From assembly GCF_013387455.1 (NCBI RefSeq), contig NZ_VWNC01000001.1, positions 62,001 to 126,000 of the forward strand: a DNA stretch of 64,000 bases, written 5' to 3'. This stretch comes from Mariprofundus sp. NF (lineage in GTDB: Bacteria > Pseudomonadota > Zetaproteobacteria > Mariprofundales > Mariprofundaceae). A model generated the notes under the pieces. The model saw only the letters and a program-made list of their open reading frames with translations. It was not told where the DNA came from and searched no databases. This document shows, one piece after another, positions 53,088-61,829 of this stretch (position 1 is the first letter of the stretch; every line of letters begins with the position of its first letter). A program made the position numbers and the translations under genes.

Positions 53088-54439
53088 GGCGCTATTTTGG
53101 CACTGATGGTGTGCGCGGAACGGTTAACAAGTCACCGATGACGGCTGAGTTTGCCCTCTCTCTGGGACGTGCCGCCGGCCATGTTCTCACCCGGCATCTG
53201 GGCCATCGTCCACATATTCTGATCGGCAAAGATACGCGTCTCTCCGGTTATATGATTGAATCAGCCCTCTGTGCAGGCCTGACAGCCCAGGGTATGAACG
53301 TGTTGCTGGTTGGGCCGGTGCCAACACCTGCCGTTGCCTATCTTACCCGCAGTCTCAGGGCTGATGCAGGCGTCATGCTCTCGGCATCGCACAATCCGGC
53401 CGGTGATAACGGCATTAAATTTTTTGCCGCTGATGGTTATAAGCTACCTGATGAGGTGGAGCTGGAGATTGAAGCGTGTCTGGATGATCTACCACCGCTG
53501 CCTCCGGCACTGGAGATCGGTAAGGCAGCTCGCGTTGATGATGCACGGGGTCGTTATATTGAATTTCTTAAGGGCTCCCTGCCCAGAGGGTTGCGTCTGG
53601 ATGGCTTAAAAGTTGTTGTCGATTGCGCCAATGGTGCCGCCTACGATGTGGCGCCGCGTATGCTTAGAGAGCTTGGCTGTGATGTAATTGCCATGCACGC
53701 CTCACCGGATGGTTACAATATTAATCGCGAATGTGGTTCAACCTATCCTGAACATATGATGCGCAGGGTGGTGGAGAGCGGCGCTGATGTGGGGCTGGCA
53801 CTTGATGGTGATGCAGACCGCCTGATCGCTTGTGACCATCAGGGGCAAATTGTTGATGGCGACCGCGTCATTGCCATTCTTGCAGAACATGCAAATCGGC
53901 ATGGGCAGCTCACCGGCGGCGCTGTGGTCACAACCCTGATGAGTAATATGGGGCTGGAGCGTTACCTAGCCGATATGGGACTGGAGATGCTGCGTGCTGC
54001 AGTGGGTGACCGTTATGTGCTGGAGATGATGCGCGAGCGGGGCTGCAACATTGGCGGAGAACAGTCCGGCCACATGATTCTTCTGGATCACAATACAACC
54101 GGTGATGGCTTGATGACCGGTCTGCAACTGTTAACAGCCATGACCGAGCAGCAGAAACCCCTGTCAGACCTTGCTTTCGGAATGGAACTGTTTCCTCAGA
54201 AGTTATGGAATGTAGTGATGAAAGAGCGTTGGGACGTTCTGGCTGATCCTCAGGTGCAGGCGCTGGTTGGCGATGCTGAATCACGACTGGGTGAAAATGG
54301 CCGCATCAATGTGCGTATGTCAGGTACCGAGCCTAAATTGCGTATTATGGTAGAAGCTGAAGATGAGGAGTTGATGCTCGGCATTGGCGAGCCGTTGATG
54401 CAGGCGATTAAAGAGCGGTGTGAAGAGAGTGAGGGGTAA
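53084..54439 (+). CDS. glmM: Phosphoglucosamine mutase
   Basis: Interconverts glucosamine-6-P and glucosamine-1-P on the way to UDP-GlcNAc. 451 residues with FGTDGVRGTVN near 5-15, the active-site serine in MLSASHNPAGDNGIKFF (S102), the metal loop ALDGDADRL, and the phosphate-binding RMSGTEPKLRIMVEA near the end. In Firmicutes GlmM inhibits CdaA, consistent with the joined operon. The stop codon lies in a 7-bp repeat array (54429). Confidence 0.96.
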   Translation: MRRYFGTDGVRGTVNKSPMTAEFALSLGRAAGHVLTRHLGHRPHILIGKDTRLSGYMIESALCAGLTAQGMNVLLVGPVPTPAVAYLTRSLRADAGVMLSASHNPAGDNGIKFFAADGYKLPDEVELEIEACLDDLPPLPPALEIGKAARVDDARGRYIEFLKGSLPRGLRLDGLKVVVDCANGAAYDVAPRMLRELGCDVIAMHASPDGYNINRECGSTYPEHMMRRVVESGADVGLALDGDADRLIACDHQGQIVDGDRVIAILAEHANRHGQLTGGAVVTTLMSNMGLERYLADMGLEMLRAAVGDRYVLEMMRERGCNIGGEQSGHMILLDHNTTGDGLMTGLQLLTAMTEQQKPLSDLAFGMELFPQKLWNVVMKERWDVLADPQVQALVGDAESRLGENGRINVRMSGTEPKLRIMVEAEDEELMLGIGEPLMQAIKERCEESEG

Positions 54440-54487
54440 GGTGTGAGGGGTTAAGATTTTTCACTTTTCACTCGCTACTTCTCACGC
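54429..54487. repeat. GTRAGGN heptad arrays after glmM
   Basis: Units GTGAGGG, GTAAGGT, GTGAGGG and GTTAAGA run 54429-54456 over the glmM stop, and a degenerate inverted array (TCACTTTTCAC, then CTCACGC) runs to 54487 into the end of yqgE. The two form an imperfect hairpin between convergent genes and may also serve as a transcript end. Confidence 0.65.
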
Positions 54488-55057
54488 ATGCCCGATCTGA
54501 CTTGAGAGCTGACTACGGTTGATGCCCATGCAGCGGGCACCAAAATTCCAGCGCATCTCCGGTGGTTCCTGAAACAGAATATGATGGCTTACCGGCGCAA
54601 TGATCCAGTCGTTATTGGATAACTCCTGCTCAAGTTGTCCGGCACTCCAGCCGGCATAACCAAGAATAAACATGTAATGTTCAGGTCCTTCACAGCGCGC
54701 CAGCTCTTCCAACACATCGCGAGAGGAGGTGAGATGCACCTCTTCAGAGATCTGCATGGTTGACTCATAGATATGCCAACCGTCATGCAGCACGAAACCG
54801 CGAAAGGCATCGACAGGCCCCCCTTCAAAGACACGCTGTTGTGCTTCATCGCGTGCATCCGTTTTGGCAGACTGTTCAATACCGAGGTCATCCAGCACAT
54901 CGGGGAGCTTTATCTCCTGTGGCCGGTTGATGATCAAACCCATGCTGCCCTCATCATCGTGGTGACAGATCAGGATAACGCTGTCGGCAAAACTGGGGTC
55001 ATGCAGGGAGGGGGTAGCCAGCAGAAGTTGTCCGGTGAGTTCACTGATCTTCTGCAC
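54482..55057 (-). CDS. yqgE: YqgE/AlgH family protein
   Basis: A 191-residue protein from a GTG at 55057, chosen because GGAGG sits five bases upstream and it restores the standard family start (KISELTGQLLLATPSLHDPSFADSVILI, in parts). The frame is open to 55210, but that part overlaps pdxA. LIINRPQ, VFEGGPVD and LGYAGWSAGQLEQEL are diagnostic of the family. The biochemical role is not firmly known. Confidence 0.9.
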   Translation of the reverse strand: MQKISELTGQLLLATPSLHDPSFADSVILICHHDDEGSMGLIINRPQEIKLPDVLDDLGIEQSAKTDARDEAQQRVFEGGPVDAFRGFVLHDGWHIYESTMQISEEVHLTSSRDVLEELARCEGPEHYMFILGYAGWSAGQLEQELSNNDWIIAPVSHHILFQEPPEMRWNFGARCMGINRSQLSSQIGHA

Positions 55058-55070
55058 ATCTACCTCCGTT

Positions 55071-56102
55071 TTATGGCTTGTCGCACATTCTTTTGGCCAT
55101 TGCGATGGCGGCCAGAAGACTTGAGGAAGATACGTCCTGCCTGCCAACCCGGTCAAGTGCAGTGCCGTGATCCACACTGGTGCGAACAAAGGGCAGGCCG
55201 AGCGTGACATTCACGGCATCACCAAAGCTTAAGGCTTTGATCGGGATCAGTGCCTGATCGTGATAGCAACAGATAATGGCATCGAAGTTCTTGCGACTGT
55301 TGGCAGAGAAGAGGGTGTCGGCAGGTAGCGGATCGGTAATGTTGATGCCTTCAGCAGCGGCAATCCGGGCTGCAGGTGCCAGAATATCAATCTCCTCTCT
55401 GCCAAAGTGACCCTGCTCTCCGGCATGGGGGTTGAGACCGCACAGGCCGAGACGTGGCTGTTTGATGCCAAAGCGATGTTTCAGATCATGGTTGACGATG
55501 CGAACGCAGTCGAGAGTGGCTTCAATCGAGAGTGCTTCAGGCACTTCACTGATCGCCATATGGGTAGTCAACAGCGCTACACGCAACGTATCAGAGGCCA
55601 GCATCATGACGAAATCGGTTATTTTGTCGTCATGGTTTTTACGCGACAGATGGGCGAGGAATTCGGTGTGGCCGGGGAATTGAAAGCCCTGGCTTTTCAG
55701 GATTGCTTTTTCAATCGGGCCGGTCACCAGTGCCGCCGCCTCATTAGCGAGGCAGGCGCGGGTGGCCGCTTCGATGCAGCCAATCACTGCATGGGCTGTT
55801 GATGCCGATGGGGTTCCCGCAGTCACTGAGCCGACGTCTGTTTCAGGGATCGGATTCCAGAGGCGGAGCTCATCTTGTCCGGGTTTGTAGCTTTTCGCTT
55901 CGTTCAGTGAGGAGAAAGCTTTGAGTTGAACAGGCAAATCTATTGCACGGGCTCGATCTTCAAGCCAGCTCAGTGGCGAGACGATAATGCAGTTTTGCAA
56001 GGCTTGCGGGGTTTGTGAAAAGGCACGAAGCGTGCAGTCAGGGCCGATGCCGGCAGGTTCTCCAACGGTGATTAAACAGGGTTTCATCTGAATTTGTGCC
56101 AT
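55071..56102 (-). CDS. pdxA: 4-hydroxythreonine-4-phosphate dehydrogenase
   Basis: NAD-dependent dehydrogenase of vitamin B6 (pyridoxal phosphate) synthesis, 343 residues. LITVGEPAGIGPDCTL at the start, ALVTGPIEKAIL, FPGHTEFLAHLS with a metal histidine, GLCGLNPHAGEQGHFG and CCYHDQALIPIKAL near the end are characteristic. The ATG at 56102 follows the surA stop by one base; an ATG five codons later (56087) would give 338 residues and is an alternative. surA-pdxA order is shared with E. coli. Confidence 0.94.
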   Translation of the reverse strand: MAQIQMKPCLITVGEPAGIGPDCTLRAFSQTPQALQNCIIVSPLSWLEDRARAIDLPVQLKAFSSLNEAKSYKPGQDELRLWNPIPETDVGSVTAGTPSASTAHAVIGCIEAATRACLANEAAALVTGPIEKAILKSQGFQFPGHTEFLAHLSRKNHDDKITDFVMMLASDTLRVALLTTHMAISEVPEALSIEATLDCVRIVNHDLKHRFGIKQPRLGLCGLNPHAGEQGHFGREEIDILAPAARIAAAEGINITDPLPADTLFSANSRKNFDAIICCYHDQALIPIKALSFGDAVNVTLGLPFVRTSVDHGTALDRVGRQDVSSSSLLAAIAMAKRMCDKP

Positions 56103-56103
56103 C

Positions 56104-57798
56104 CTAGCTTTGAGCTTGAACCAGCTCCTTAATAATCTGCCATCTGGGGCCATTTTTTTCCATGATCAGCAGTTTATGATCCTCAGATGTTAATCTGTCG
56201 GATTCATAACGCTGGTCAAACTCGACAAACGCTTCCTTATCGTCATTAAACTTGATGCTGACGTTGGTAACTGCGATTTTTATGTAAGATTTGTTGGCAA
56301 TAACTTTTTTTTTATAGCTTTTCCACTGCTCAAGAGTTTTTTTTTCAGGGGCGAAGTTTGGTGAGTAGAAAGCGAAGTACGCCTCAATATCTTGCTCACT
56401 CCATGCTTTACGCCACCCCTCAGCTGTGTTGAGCAGCTCCTGAGCATCCTGCTGGATGGCGGTATCTGGCTGTGAAGGGATCTGGAGGATATCGATGCTG
56501 CTGCAGTCGTGAATCTCAATCTTGGCTTTTGAGCGCAGGCCGGAGATCCAGCGTGGCGCCTGCTCCTGCATCTCAACGTTGGTCAGGATCTGGGTGATCT
56601 TATCACGGTGTGCTTCCAGTGAGTTGGGGTCAATCTTGCGCTTGGCAACGGTGCGAATGATGTGGAGTCCAAAGCTGGATTCAACCACGCCGCTGGTGCC
56701 GCCCGCATCCTGTGCAAAGGCAGTCTCTTCAAAGGCAGGAACCATCATGCCACGCCTGAACCAGCCAAGGTCGCCACCTTTACCGGCGCTTGGGCCTTGT
56801 GATGCCTCTTTTGCACGGGTAATGAACTCCTCTTCACTGGCCCCCTGCATCTCTTTGGCAATCTCTTCGGCACGTTGGCGTATTTTTGCACTGGTCTTTT
56901 CATCACTGAATGAGGGGACTTTAAGCAGAATATGCCGGGCATGTACCTCTTCATAGCTCTCACCCGCCGGGGTGGGTTCTTGCCAACGCTCCTGCATGAC
57001 TTTCAGGATATGGTAGCCGGAAGGGGATCGAATCGGCTGTGTAATAGCGCCAACGGGCAGATCCAGTGCCGGAGAGAAGCGTTTGGCAATACCGCTCTCC
57101 ATGACCCAGCCCATGATGCCACCCTGATCACGATCAGAGGATTCAGAGTGCACTGCTACCAGCTGTTTGAAATCATTGCCGGCCAGTAGTTTGCTATGAA
57201 TTGCTTTGATTCTGCTGCGAACGTCAGCGATTTGAGCCGGAGTTGGTTCACTCGGCAGTGGCAGGAATATCTGGCCCAGTTCCACTTGCCTGCGGGGTTT
57301 GGGGTCGGCGAGGTATTTGCGATGGTATTCGCGCAGCGCCTCTTCACTTATTTTTATGTTACTGCGCACAGCGATGTTAATCAGTTTGCCGATCTGAATC
57401 TGCTCTTTGAGGTTGCGCTTATACTCATCAAAGCTCATGCCTTGCATGCCCAGTGCCTGCTCAAGTTGGCCGGGCATCAGGTTGTTCTGCATCTCCATCT
57501 TCTGAACAGCCTGCTCGACCTCTTCACGACTTACTCTGAGTTCAAGTTTGGCTGCTTCCTGCAGCTGAATGGTTTTTACAATCGTGCTTTCAAGCGCACG
57601 TTTGAATAGCTGATCACGTGAACCCGGCTGCTCAACACCACTGGCTTTGAGCTGCATGAGCATAGTGTCAGTATCGCGTTGGATATCATAGCAGGATACG
57701 GCTTCGTTATTAATGATGGCCGCAATTGAGTCAAAAGTCTCCGCCTTGGCGACTGAAAATGTCATCAGAATCGCTATCAGCAAAATGGTGAAACGCAT
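56104..57798 (-). CDS. surA: SurA-type periplasmic chaperone/PPIase with extra C-terminal domain
   Basis: Chaperone for outer-membrane proteins such as LptD, 564 residues from the ATG at 57798 (GGAGG four bases upstream). Signal peptide to about 20, SurA N domain (about 21-165), first parvulin domain (about 170-272, VELGQIFLPL to GYHILKVMQE), second parvulin domain (about 287-388, ARHILLKVP to FGLHIIRTV). Residues from about 450 to the end (LLNTAEGWRKAWSEQDIEAY, FYSPNFAP, VTNVSIKFNDDKEAFVEF, WQIIKEL) look like an NTF2-like domain, not part of normal SurA (about 430 residues). Confidence 0.92.
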   Translation of the reverse strand: MRFTILLIAILMTFSVAKAETFDSIAAIINNEAVSCYDIQRDTDTMLMQLKASGVEQPGSRDQLFKRALESTIVKTIQLQEAAKLELRVSREEVEQAVQKMEMQNNLMPGQLEQALGMQGMSFDEYKRNLKEQIQIGKLINIAVRSNIKISEEALREYHRKYLADPKPRRQVELGQIFLPLPSEPTPAQIADVRSRIKAIHSKLLAGNDFKQLVAVHSESSDRDQGGIMGWVMESGIAKRFSPALDLPVGAITQPIRSPSGYHILKVMQERWQEPTPAGESYEEVHARHILLKVPSFSDEKTSAKIRQRAEEIAKEMQGASEEEFITRAKEASQGPSAGKGGDLGWFRRGMMVPAFEETAFAQDAGGTSGVVESSFGLHIIRTVAKRKIDPNSLEAHRDKITQILTNVEMQEQAPRWISGLRSKAKIEIHDCSSIDILQIPSQPDTAIQQDAQELLNTAEGWRKAWSEQDIEAYFAFYSPNFAPEKKTLEQWKSYKKKVIANKSYIKIAVTNVSIKFNDDKEAFVEFDQRYESDRLTSEDHKLLIMEKNGPRWQIIKELVQAQS

Positions 57799-57912
57799 GG
57801 AACCTCCACAGAGTGTTGCAAATGGCATAAATCAGCGAAAAGGGGTGCCGAATTGTCCGGTTGATGGGTTTTGTGAAGTTTTACTATCAGTGCAGAGAAA
57901 CAAGTAAAACTA

Positions 57913-60009
57913 TCACGAACCGACGCTACCGAGTCCTTTGAATTCAAGCAAGATACGGAAGCCTATGTTGGCTGCATTGGTGGTGCCGGTACGGCGGTTG
58001 GTGCGGTATCCTTCCGCCCCCAGTGTCCAGCATGGATGCTGGTATTTAAGCGTTACCGAGCTCTGCTGGGAGAGTTTTAGTATGGTGTCATATTGCCATG
58101 TGCCTGAAGCATGCCAGCGATTGGCGAGGCGAATGTTTGCCGTTGCGTTAATGGTTTGCGATCTGGCAGTGAATCTGGCGTCTGTATAGGCGTAACTGAG
58201 GTTCAGGGCATTACCACTGCCATCGGTATAGCCTGCAGTCGCATAACCCGTTGCCCAGTAACGCTCAGCATGGTTGTACTGACCACTTCCAGCAATATGA
58301 AAACCGGCAACAGGTGACCAGATCGCCTCAGCCAACAGGTTGGAGAAAGGGCGCGGAGCTGCAGCCTGAAGAACGGGATCAATACTTTTTCTGAATCGAT
58401 CATAAGAGGCCCCGGCGCGAAGGATTAACAGGTCGCGGGCCGCTTGATCAATATCCGGTTTGTGCTGCAGGCGACTCTCCAGTACCAGAGTGGCGCGATT
58501 GCTGCGCTCGATGCGGTCATTACCGATAAAGCGGTTGCCGGAAAGCAGGTTGCTCCAGTTCAGGCCACCGAAGCCTGAATCGAAATTGGGCAGCGCGCTC
58601 TGGTCAGGTGCATCGATATAGTCGTAACGGATAATGGGTGAGATCAGATGACGCCAGCTGCGGCTATCACTGATGCGTTCGAAATCGCTGCGCAGTTCGA
58701 GGTTGGCTTCAAAAGTTGAGCGGGTGGGTTTGTTGTTGGTCAGATTGGTTTGCTGCAACCAGTAACGCGTGTGATGGGCTCCAACCTGCATATTGGCTGA
58801 GAGGCCTCCACCTGCAAGTTGCCATGGAATTTCCACATAGGGGTGCAGGTCTATGCGTCCCCCATCGACACCAATTTTTCTGTCGAAACGTGTAGTTTGC
58901 TGATCAAAGTGGAGAAGAAGATTTGGAAACAGTTCCAGCTGCATGCGGCTTTCGACTCTTGGCAGGATTTGCAGTGTTGTTTTGTTGTTGGCCAGTAGCA
59001 GGTTTTGCTGGTGACGCGCCTGCACCATCCAGTCTCCACTGAAACTATTGAGATCAAAGCCCTGAGAAAGGGTGGCATGGCTGGTCAGGTAATAGGCGCT
59101 GATATTGTCACCGGTGTCATAATCGGCCAGATAATCAGGGTCGCTGACGAAATCGCCATCGGCATCGAAGGCGAAATTTGCAGGTAGATCCCAGTGCATC
59201 TTGCCATCAAAGCGGTAGCGCTGCCTGTTGATCTCAGCATCGTCTATCCAGGCCCCCTGCAGTCGTTCAAAGCCAAGGCTGGAGATGTGCCGCAATTCTC
59301 CCGAGCCCATCACGCCACGCGCACTCATCCAGTGGGGGGTAGCTGTGAAATCCCAGCTGGGATCGATAGCCAGATAGAGAGGCAGAGCCACCTCAGTTCC
59401 ACGCCTTTTTCCTGATGCTACCTTGGGCATAAGCAGGCCTGATTTTCGCCGCAGCGGTTGCTGCCACCAGGGCGCGTAGAGCACAGGCACACCCCAGAGT
59501 TGAAATCTACTGTGCTGCACAGTCAGAGAGCCGTCTTGCTGATCAAGCTCTGCTTTTGTGGCTGCGATAGACCATGACTCTTCATCGATCGGGCAGGCTG
59601 AATAGGTCAGCTCTTCGGCCTCAAAGCGCTGGTCATCAATGCGTTTGACCCGTTCGGCAACCAGACGCGCACCATCGGGCAGGATGATCGTCGCTTTGTT
59701 CATGTGGCCGGTTTTACTGTTGGTCTGCATGATTGCATCTTCGGCTTCAATGGTTGCCTGTGCCGACTCAATCACTACATGTCCACGCGCTTCGAGAATT
59801 TGCTGTTTGCTGCGATAGAGCACTTCATCCGCACGCAGCGTCTCATTCTCTCTTTTGATAATCACGTTGCCTTTGGCGATGATTACACCATCAGCACCGC
59901 GGGATATTTCATCAGCTGAAATATCTACAGGGGCTGCACTGGATGCTGTTGCAGCAAGCAACAGGGTGGTGGCAACGAGAGTCTGTAAAATCCGGCGCAG
60001 TTTGAGCAT
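57913..60009 (-). CDS. lptD: LPS assembly outer-membrane protein LptD
   Basis: Outer-membrane translocon that places lipopolysaccharide at the cell surface with LptE. 698 residues: signal peptide to about 26, an OstA/LptA-like N-terminal domain (VDISADEISRGADGVIIAKG and EAEDAIMQTNSKTGHM), then the barrel with SACPIDEESW, VPVLYAPWWQQPL and RKSGLLMP, which are conserved. It is somewhat shorter than E. coli LptD (784). Cysteines are few (one in SACP, one in HPCW), so the double disulfide pattern of E. coli is reduced to one possible pair. surA follows 114 bases downstream. Confidence 0.95.
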   Translation of the reverse strand: MLKLRRILQTLVATTLLLAATASSAAPVDISADEISRGADGVIIAKGNVIIKRENETLRADEVLYRSKQQILEARGHVVIESAQATIEAEDAIMQTNSKTGHMNKATIILPDGARLVAERVKRIDDQRFEAEELTYSACPIDEESWSIAATKAELDQQDGSLTVQHSRFQLWGVPVLYAPWWQQPLRRKSGLLMPKVASGKRRGTEVALPLYLAIDPSWDFTATPHWMSARGVMGSGELRHISSLGFERLQGAWIDDAEINRQRYRFDGKMHWDLPANFAFDADGDFVSDPDYLADYDTGDNISAYYLTSHATLSQGFDLNSFSGDWMVQARHQQNLLLANNKTTLQILPRVESRMQLELFPNLLLHFDQQTTRFDRKIGVDGGRIDLHPYVEIPWQLAGGGLSANMQVGAHHTRYWLQQTNLTNNKPTRSTFEANLELRSDFERISDSRSWRHLISPIIRYDYIDAPDQSALPNFDSGFGGLNWSNLLSGNRFIGNDRIERSNRATLVLESRLQHKPDIDQAARDLLILRAGASYDRFRKSIDPVLQAAAPRPFSNLLAEAIWSPVAGFHIAGSGQYNHAERYWATGYATAGYTDGSGNALNLSYAYTDARFTARSQTINATANIRLANRWHASGTWQYDTILKLSQQSSVTLKYQHPCWTLGAEGYRTNRRTGTTNAANIGFRILLEFKGLGSVGS

Positions 60010-60092
60010 GGGGTGGCAAGCTATCTTACAATTCCCACCCGTCCACTTTACCGTGCTGATGCAGCGCTGTTGCGATCCGCGTTTACAGAGGA

Positions 60093-60797
60093 TCAGAGCG
60101 GTTTAATGGCGAAACCGAGGTAGTTGACTGAGAGGTCATCAGAGAGTGAGAAGCGGTCGCTGAGCATGGCATATGAGAGCCCTTTCAGATCTTTGATCTC
60201 AAGGCCCGCATCGCGCAGTGCACTGTTCATCTCTGAAGGTTTAATAAACTTGGCATACTCATGGGTGCCTTTGGGCAGCCAGCCGAGAATATACTCCGCG
60301 CCCAGAATAGCTTTGATATACGAGGTGGGGTTACGGTTGAGGGTGGCGAAAAAGAAGTGCCCGCCGGGTTTAATCATGGCGGCGCAGGCGGCTACTGTGC
60401 GCGGCACATCCGGGACATGCTCCAGTACTTCCAGGCAGGTGACTGCATCATAATGCTCAGCATGGTTCTCAGCCCAATTCTCAGCATCATTCTCTACATA
60501 ATCAACCGATACCCCTGACTGCTCGCTGTGCAGACGGGCAATAGCCAGTGCTTTGGGTGAGCGATCAAGGCCGGTGACTTTGGCACCACGTGCGGCCATG
60601 TTTTCAGCCAGCAGACCACCACCGCAGCCGACATCAAGCACGGTGGCTGTAGCAAGCTTTACCTGCCGGTCAATATAATCGAGCCGGATCGGGTTGATTT
60701 TGTGCAGGGGTTTGAATTTACCGGTGGGATCCCACCACTCCTCTGCCATCGCTTCAAATTTGGCGATCTCATCGCTGTCAAAGTGCTGTGTCTGCAT
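60093..60797 (-). CDS. ubiG: Ubiquinone biosynthesis O-methyltransferase
   Basis: SAM-dependent methyltransferase acting at two O-methylation steps of ubiquinone synthesis, 234 residues from the ATG at 60797. FDSDEIAKFEAMAEEWWDPTGKFKPLHKINPIRL (in parts) and VLDVGCGGGLLAENMAARGAKVTGLD near 50-75 are UbiG hallmarks. Codons upstream to 60923 are open but do not look like UbiG; the ribosome site at 60797 is weak, so the start rests on family fit. Divergent from the ABC permease genes. Confidence 0.94.
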   Translation of the reverse strand: MQTQHFDSDEIAKFEAMAEEWWDPTGKFKPLHKINPIRLDYIDRQVKLATATVLDVGCGGGLLAENMAARGAKVTGLDRSPKALAIARLHSEQSGVSVDYVENDAENWAENHAEHYDAVTCLEVLEHVPDVPRTVAACAAMIKPGGHFFFATLNRNPTSYIKAILGAEYILGWLPKGTHEYAKFIKPSEMNSALRDAGLEIKDLKGLSYAMLSDRFSLSDDLSVNYLGFAIKPL

Positions 60798-60916
60798 AAG
60801 CGCAGGCTGTCTTTCAAGCGCATTGAAGGCAAGTGGTGATCTCTCTTGTTGCTGCAGATAACAGGGCTGGTCAGGCAAAAAAACACGGGTAGGCTGCCCG
60901 TGTGTTCGGACGAATA

Positions 60917-61828
60917 ATGGCAACCAGACTACTGCAGGCTATTCCCACCTTACTGGGCGTGGCTACGCTGGTCTTTTTTCTATTGCATTTGGTGCCGGGT
61001 GATCCGGTTGATGCGCTGCTGGGCGAGACTGCGATGCAGGCTGATCGTGAAGCGTTGCGACAGGCGCTTGGTCTTGATCAGCCGATTCTCTTTCAATATG
61101 GCAGCTACCTTAGCGGCCTTGCCACAGGCGAGTGGGGCACATCGCTGGTGGATCACCGGCCGGTGCTGGAGCGTATCCTTGAGCGGGTTCCGGCCACTGC
61201 ACAGCTGGCGATTGTTAGTCTTATACTGGCGGTGATTCTTGCACTGCCACTGGGTTACTGGGCTGCCCGCCATGCCGGTAAAAAAGAGGATGTGGCGGCG
61301 ATGAGTTTCTCGCTGATCGGTGTTTCGATCCCCAACTTTTGGCTGGGGCCGATGCTGATGCTGCTGTTTGCCGTAGGCCTTGGCTGGCTACCGGTCTCAG
61401 GCATGGATCAACCCGGTTCGATCATTCTGCCTGCAGTAACGCTGGGAACTGCGCTGGCGGCTGTGTTGTCGCGCATGGCCCGCTCCTCATGGCTGGAGGC
61501 GATGAGTATGGATGCCACACGCACGGCACGTGCTTTCGGTATCTCTGAACGCTTGATCTGGTGGCGTCATGCCGCACGTCTGGCTGCGATTCCTGTGATC
61601 ACCATGTTTGCTCTGCAGCTGGGTGCTGTGCTTGGTGGTGCAGTGATCACAGAAACCGTATTCGACTGGCCGGGACTGGGATTGTTGACCATTGAAGCGA
61701 TCCAGCGCCGCGATTACCCGCTGGTGCAGGGTTGTGTGCTGCTGATTGCCGGTTTTTATGTGTTGGCCAATCTCTTTGCCGATCTGCTCGGTCTCTGGCT
61801 CGATCCGCGCCAGAGGCACGGAAGCTGA
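60917..61828 (+). CDS. Peptide-type ABC transporter permease (DppB-like)
   Basis: Permease of the OppB/DppB/GsiC family, 303 residues from the ATG at 60917; a GTG at 60902 is possible. ATRLLQAIPTLLGVATLVFFLLHLVPGDPVD (in parts) is the conserved start, six helices follow, and TARAFGISERLIWWRHAAR carries the EAA-type loop. Forms the heterodimer with the next gene (one base between). No ATPase or binding-protein gene follows within the window, so partners are elsewhere. Substrates are likely peptides or nickel-like complexes; not determinable. Confidence 0.9.
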   Translation: MATRLLQAIPTLLGVATLVFFLLHLVPGDPVDALLGETAMQADREALRQALGLDQPILFQYGSYLSGLATGEWGTSLVDHRPVLERILERVPATAQLAIVSLILAVILALPLGYWAARHAGKKEDVAAMSFSLIGVSIPNFWLGPMLMLLFAVGLGWLPVSGMDQPGSIILPAVTLGTALAAVLSRMARSSWLEAMSMDATRTARAFGISERLIWWRHAARLAAIPVITMFALQLGAVLGGAVITETVFDWPGLGLLTIEAIQRRDYPLVQGCVLLIAGFYVLANLFADLLGLWLDPRQRHGS

Positions 61829-61829
61829 T

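Noticed and set aside
55058-55210. Longer N-terminus of the YqgE protein
   Set aside because: It would overlap pdxA by 140 bases; the GTG at 55057 with GGAGG upstream restores the family length.
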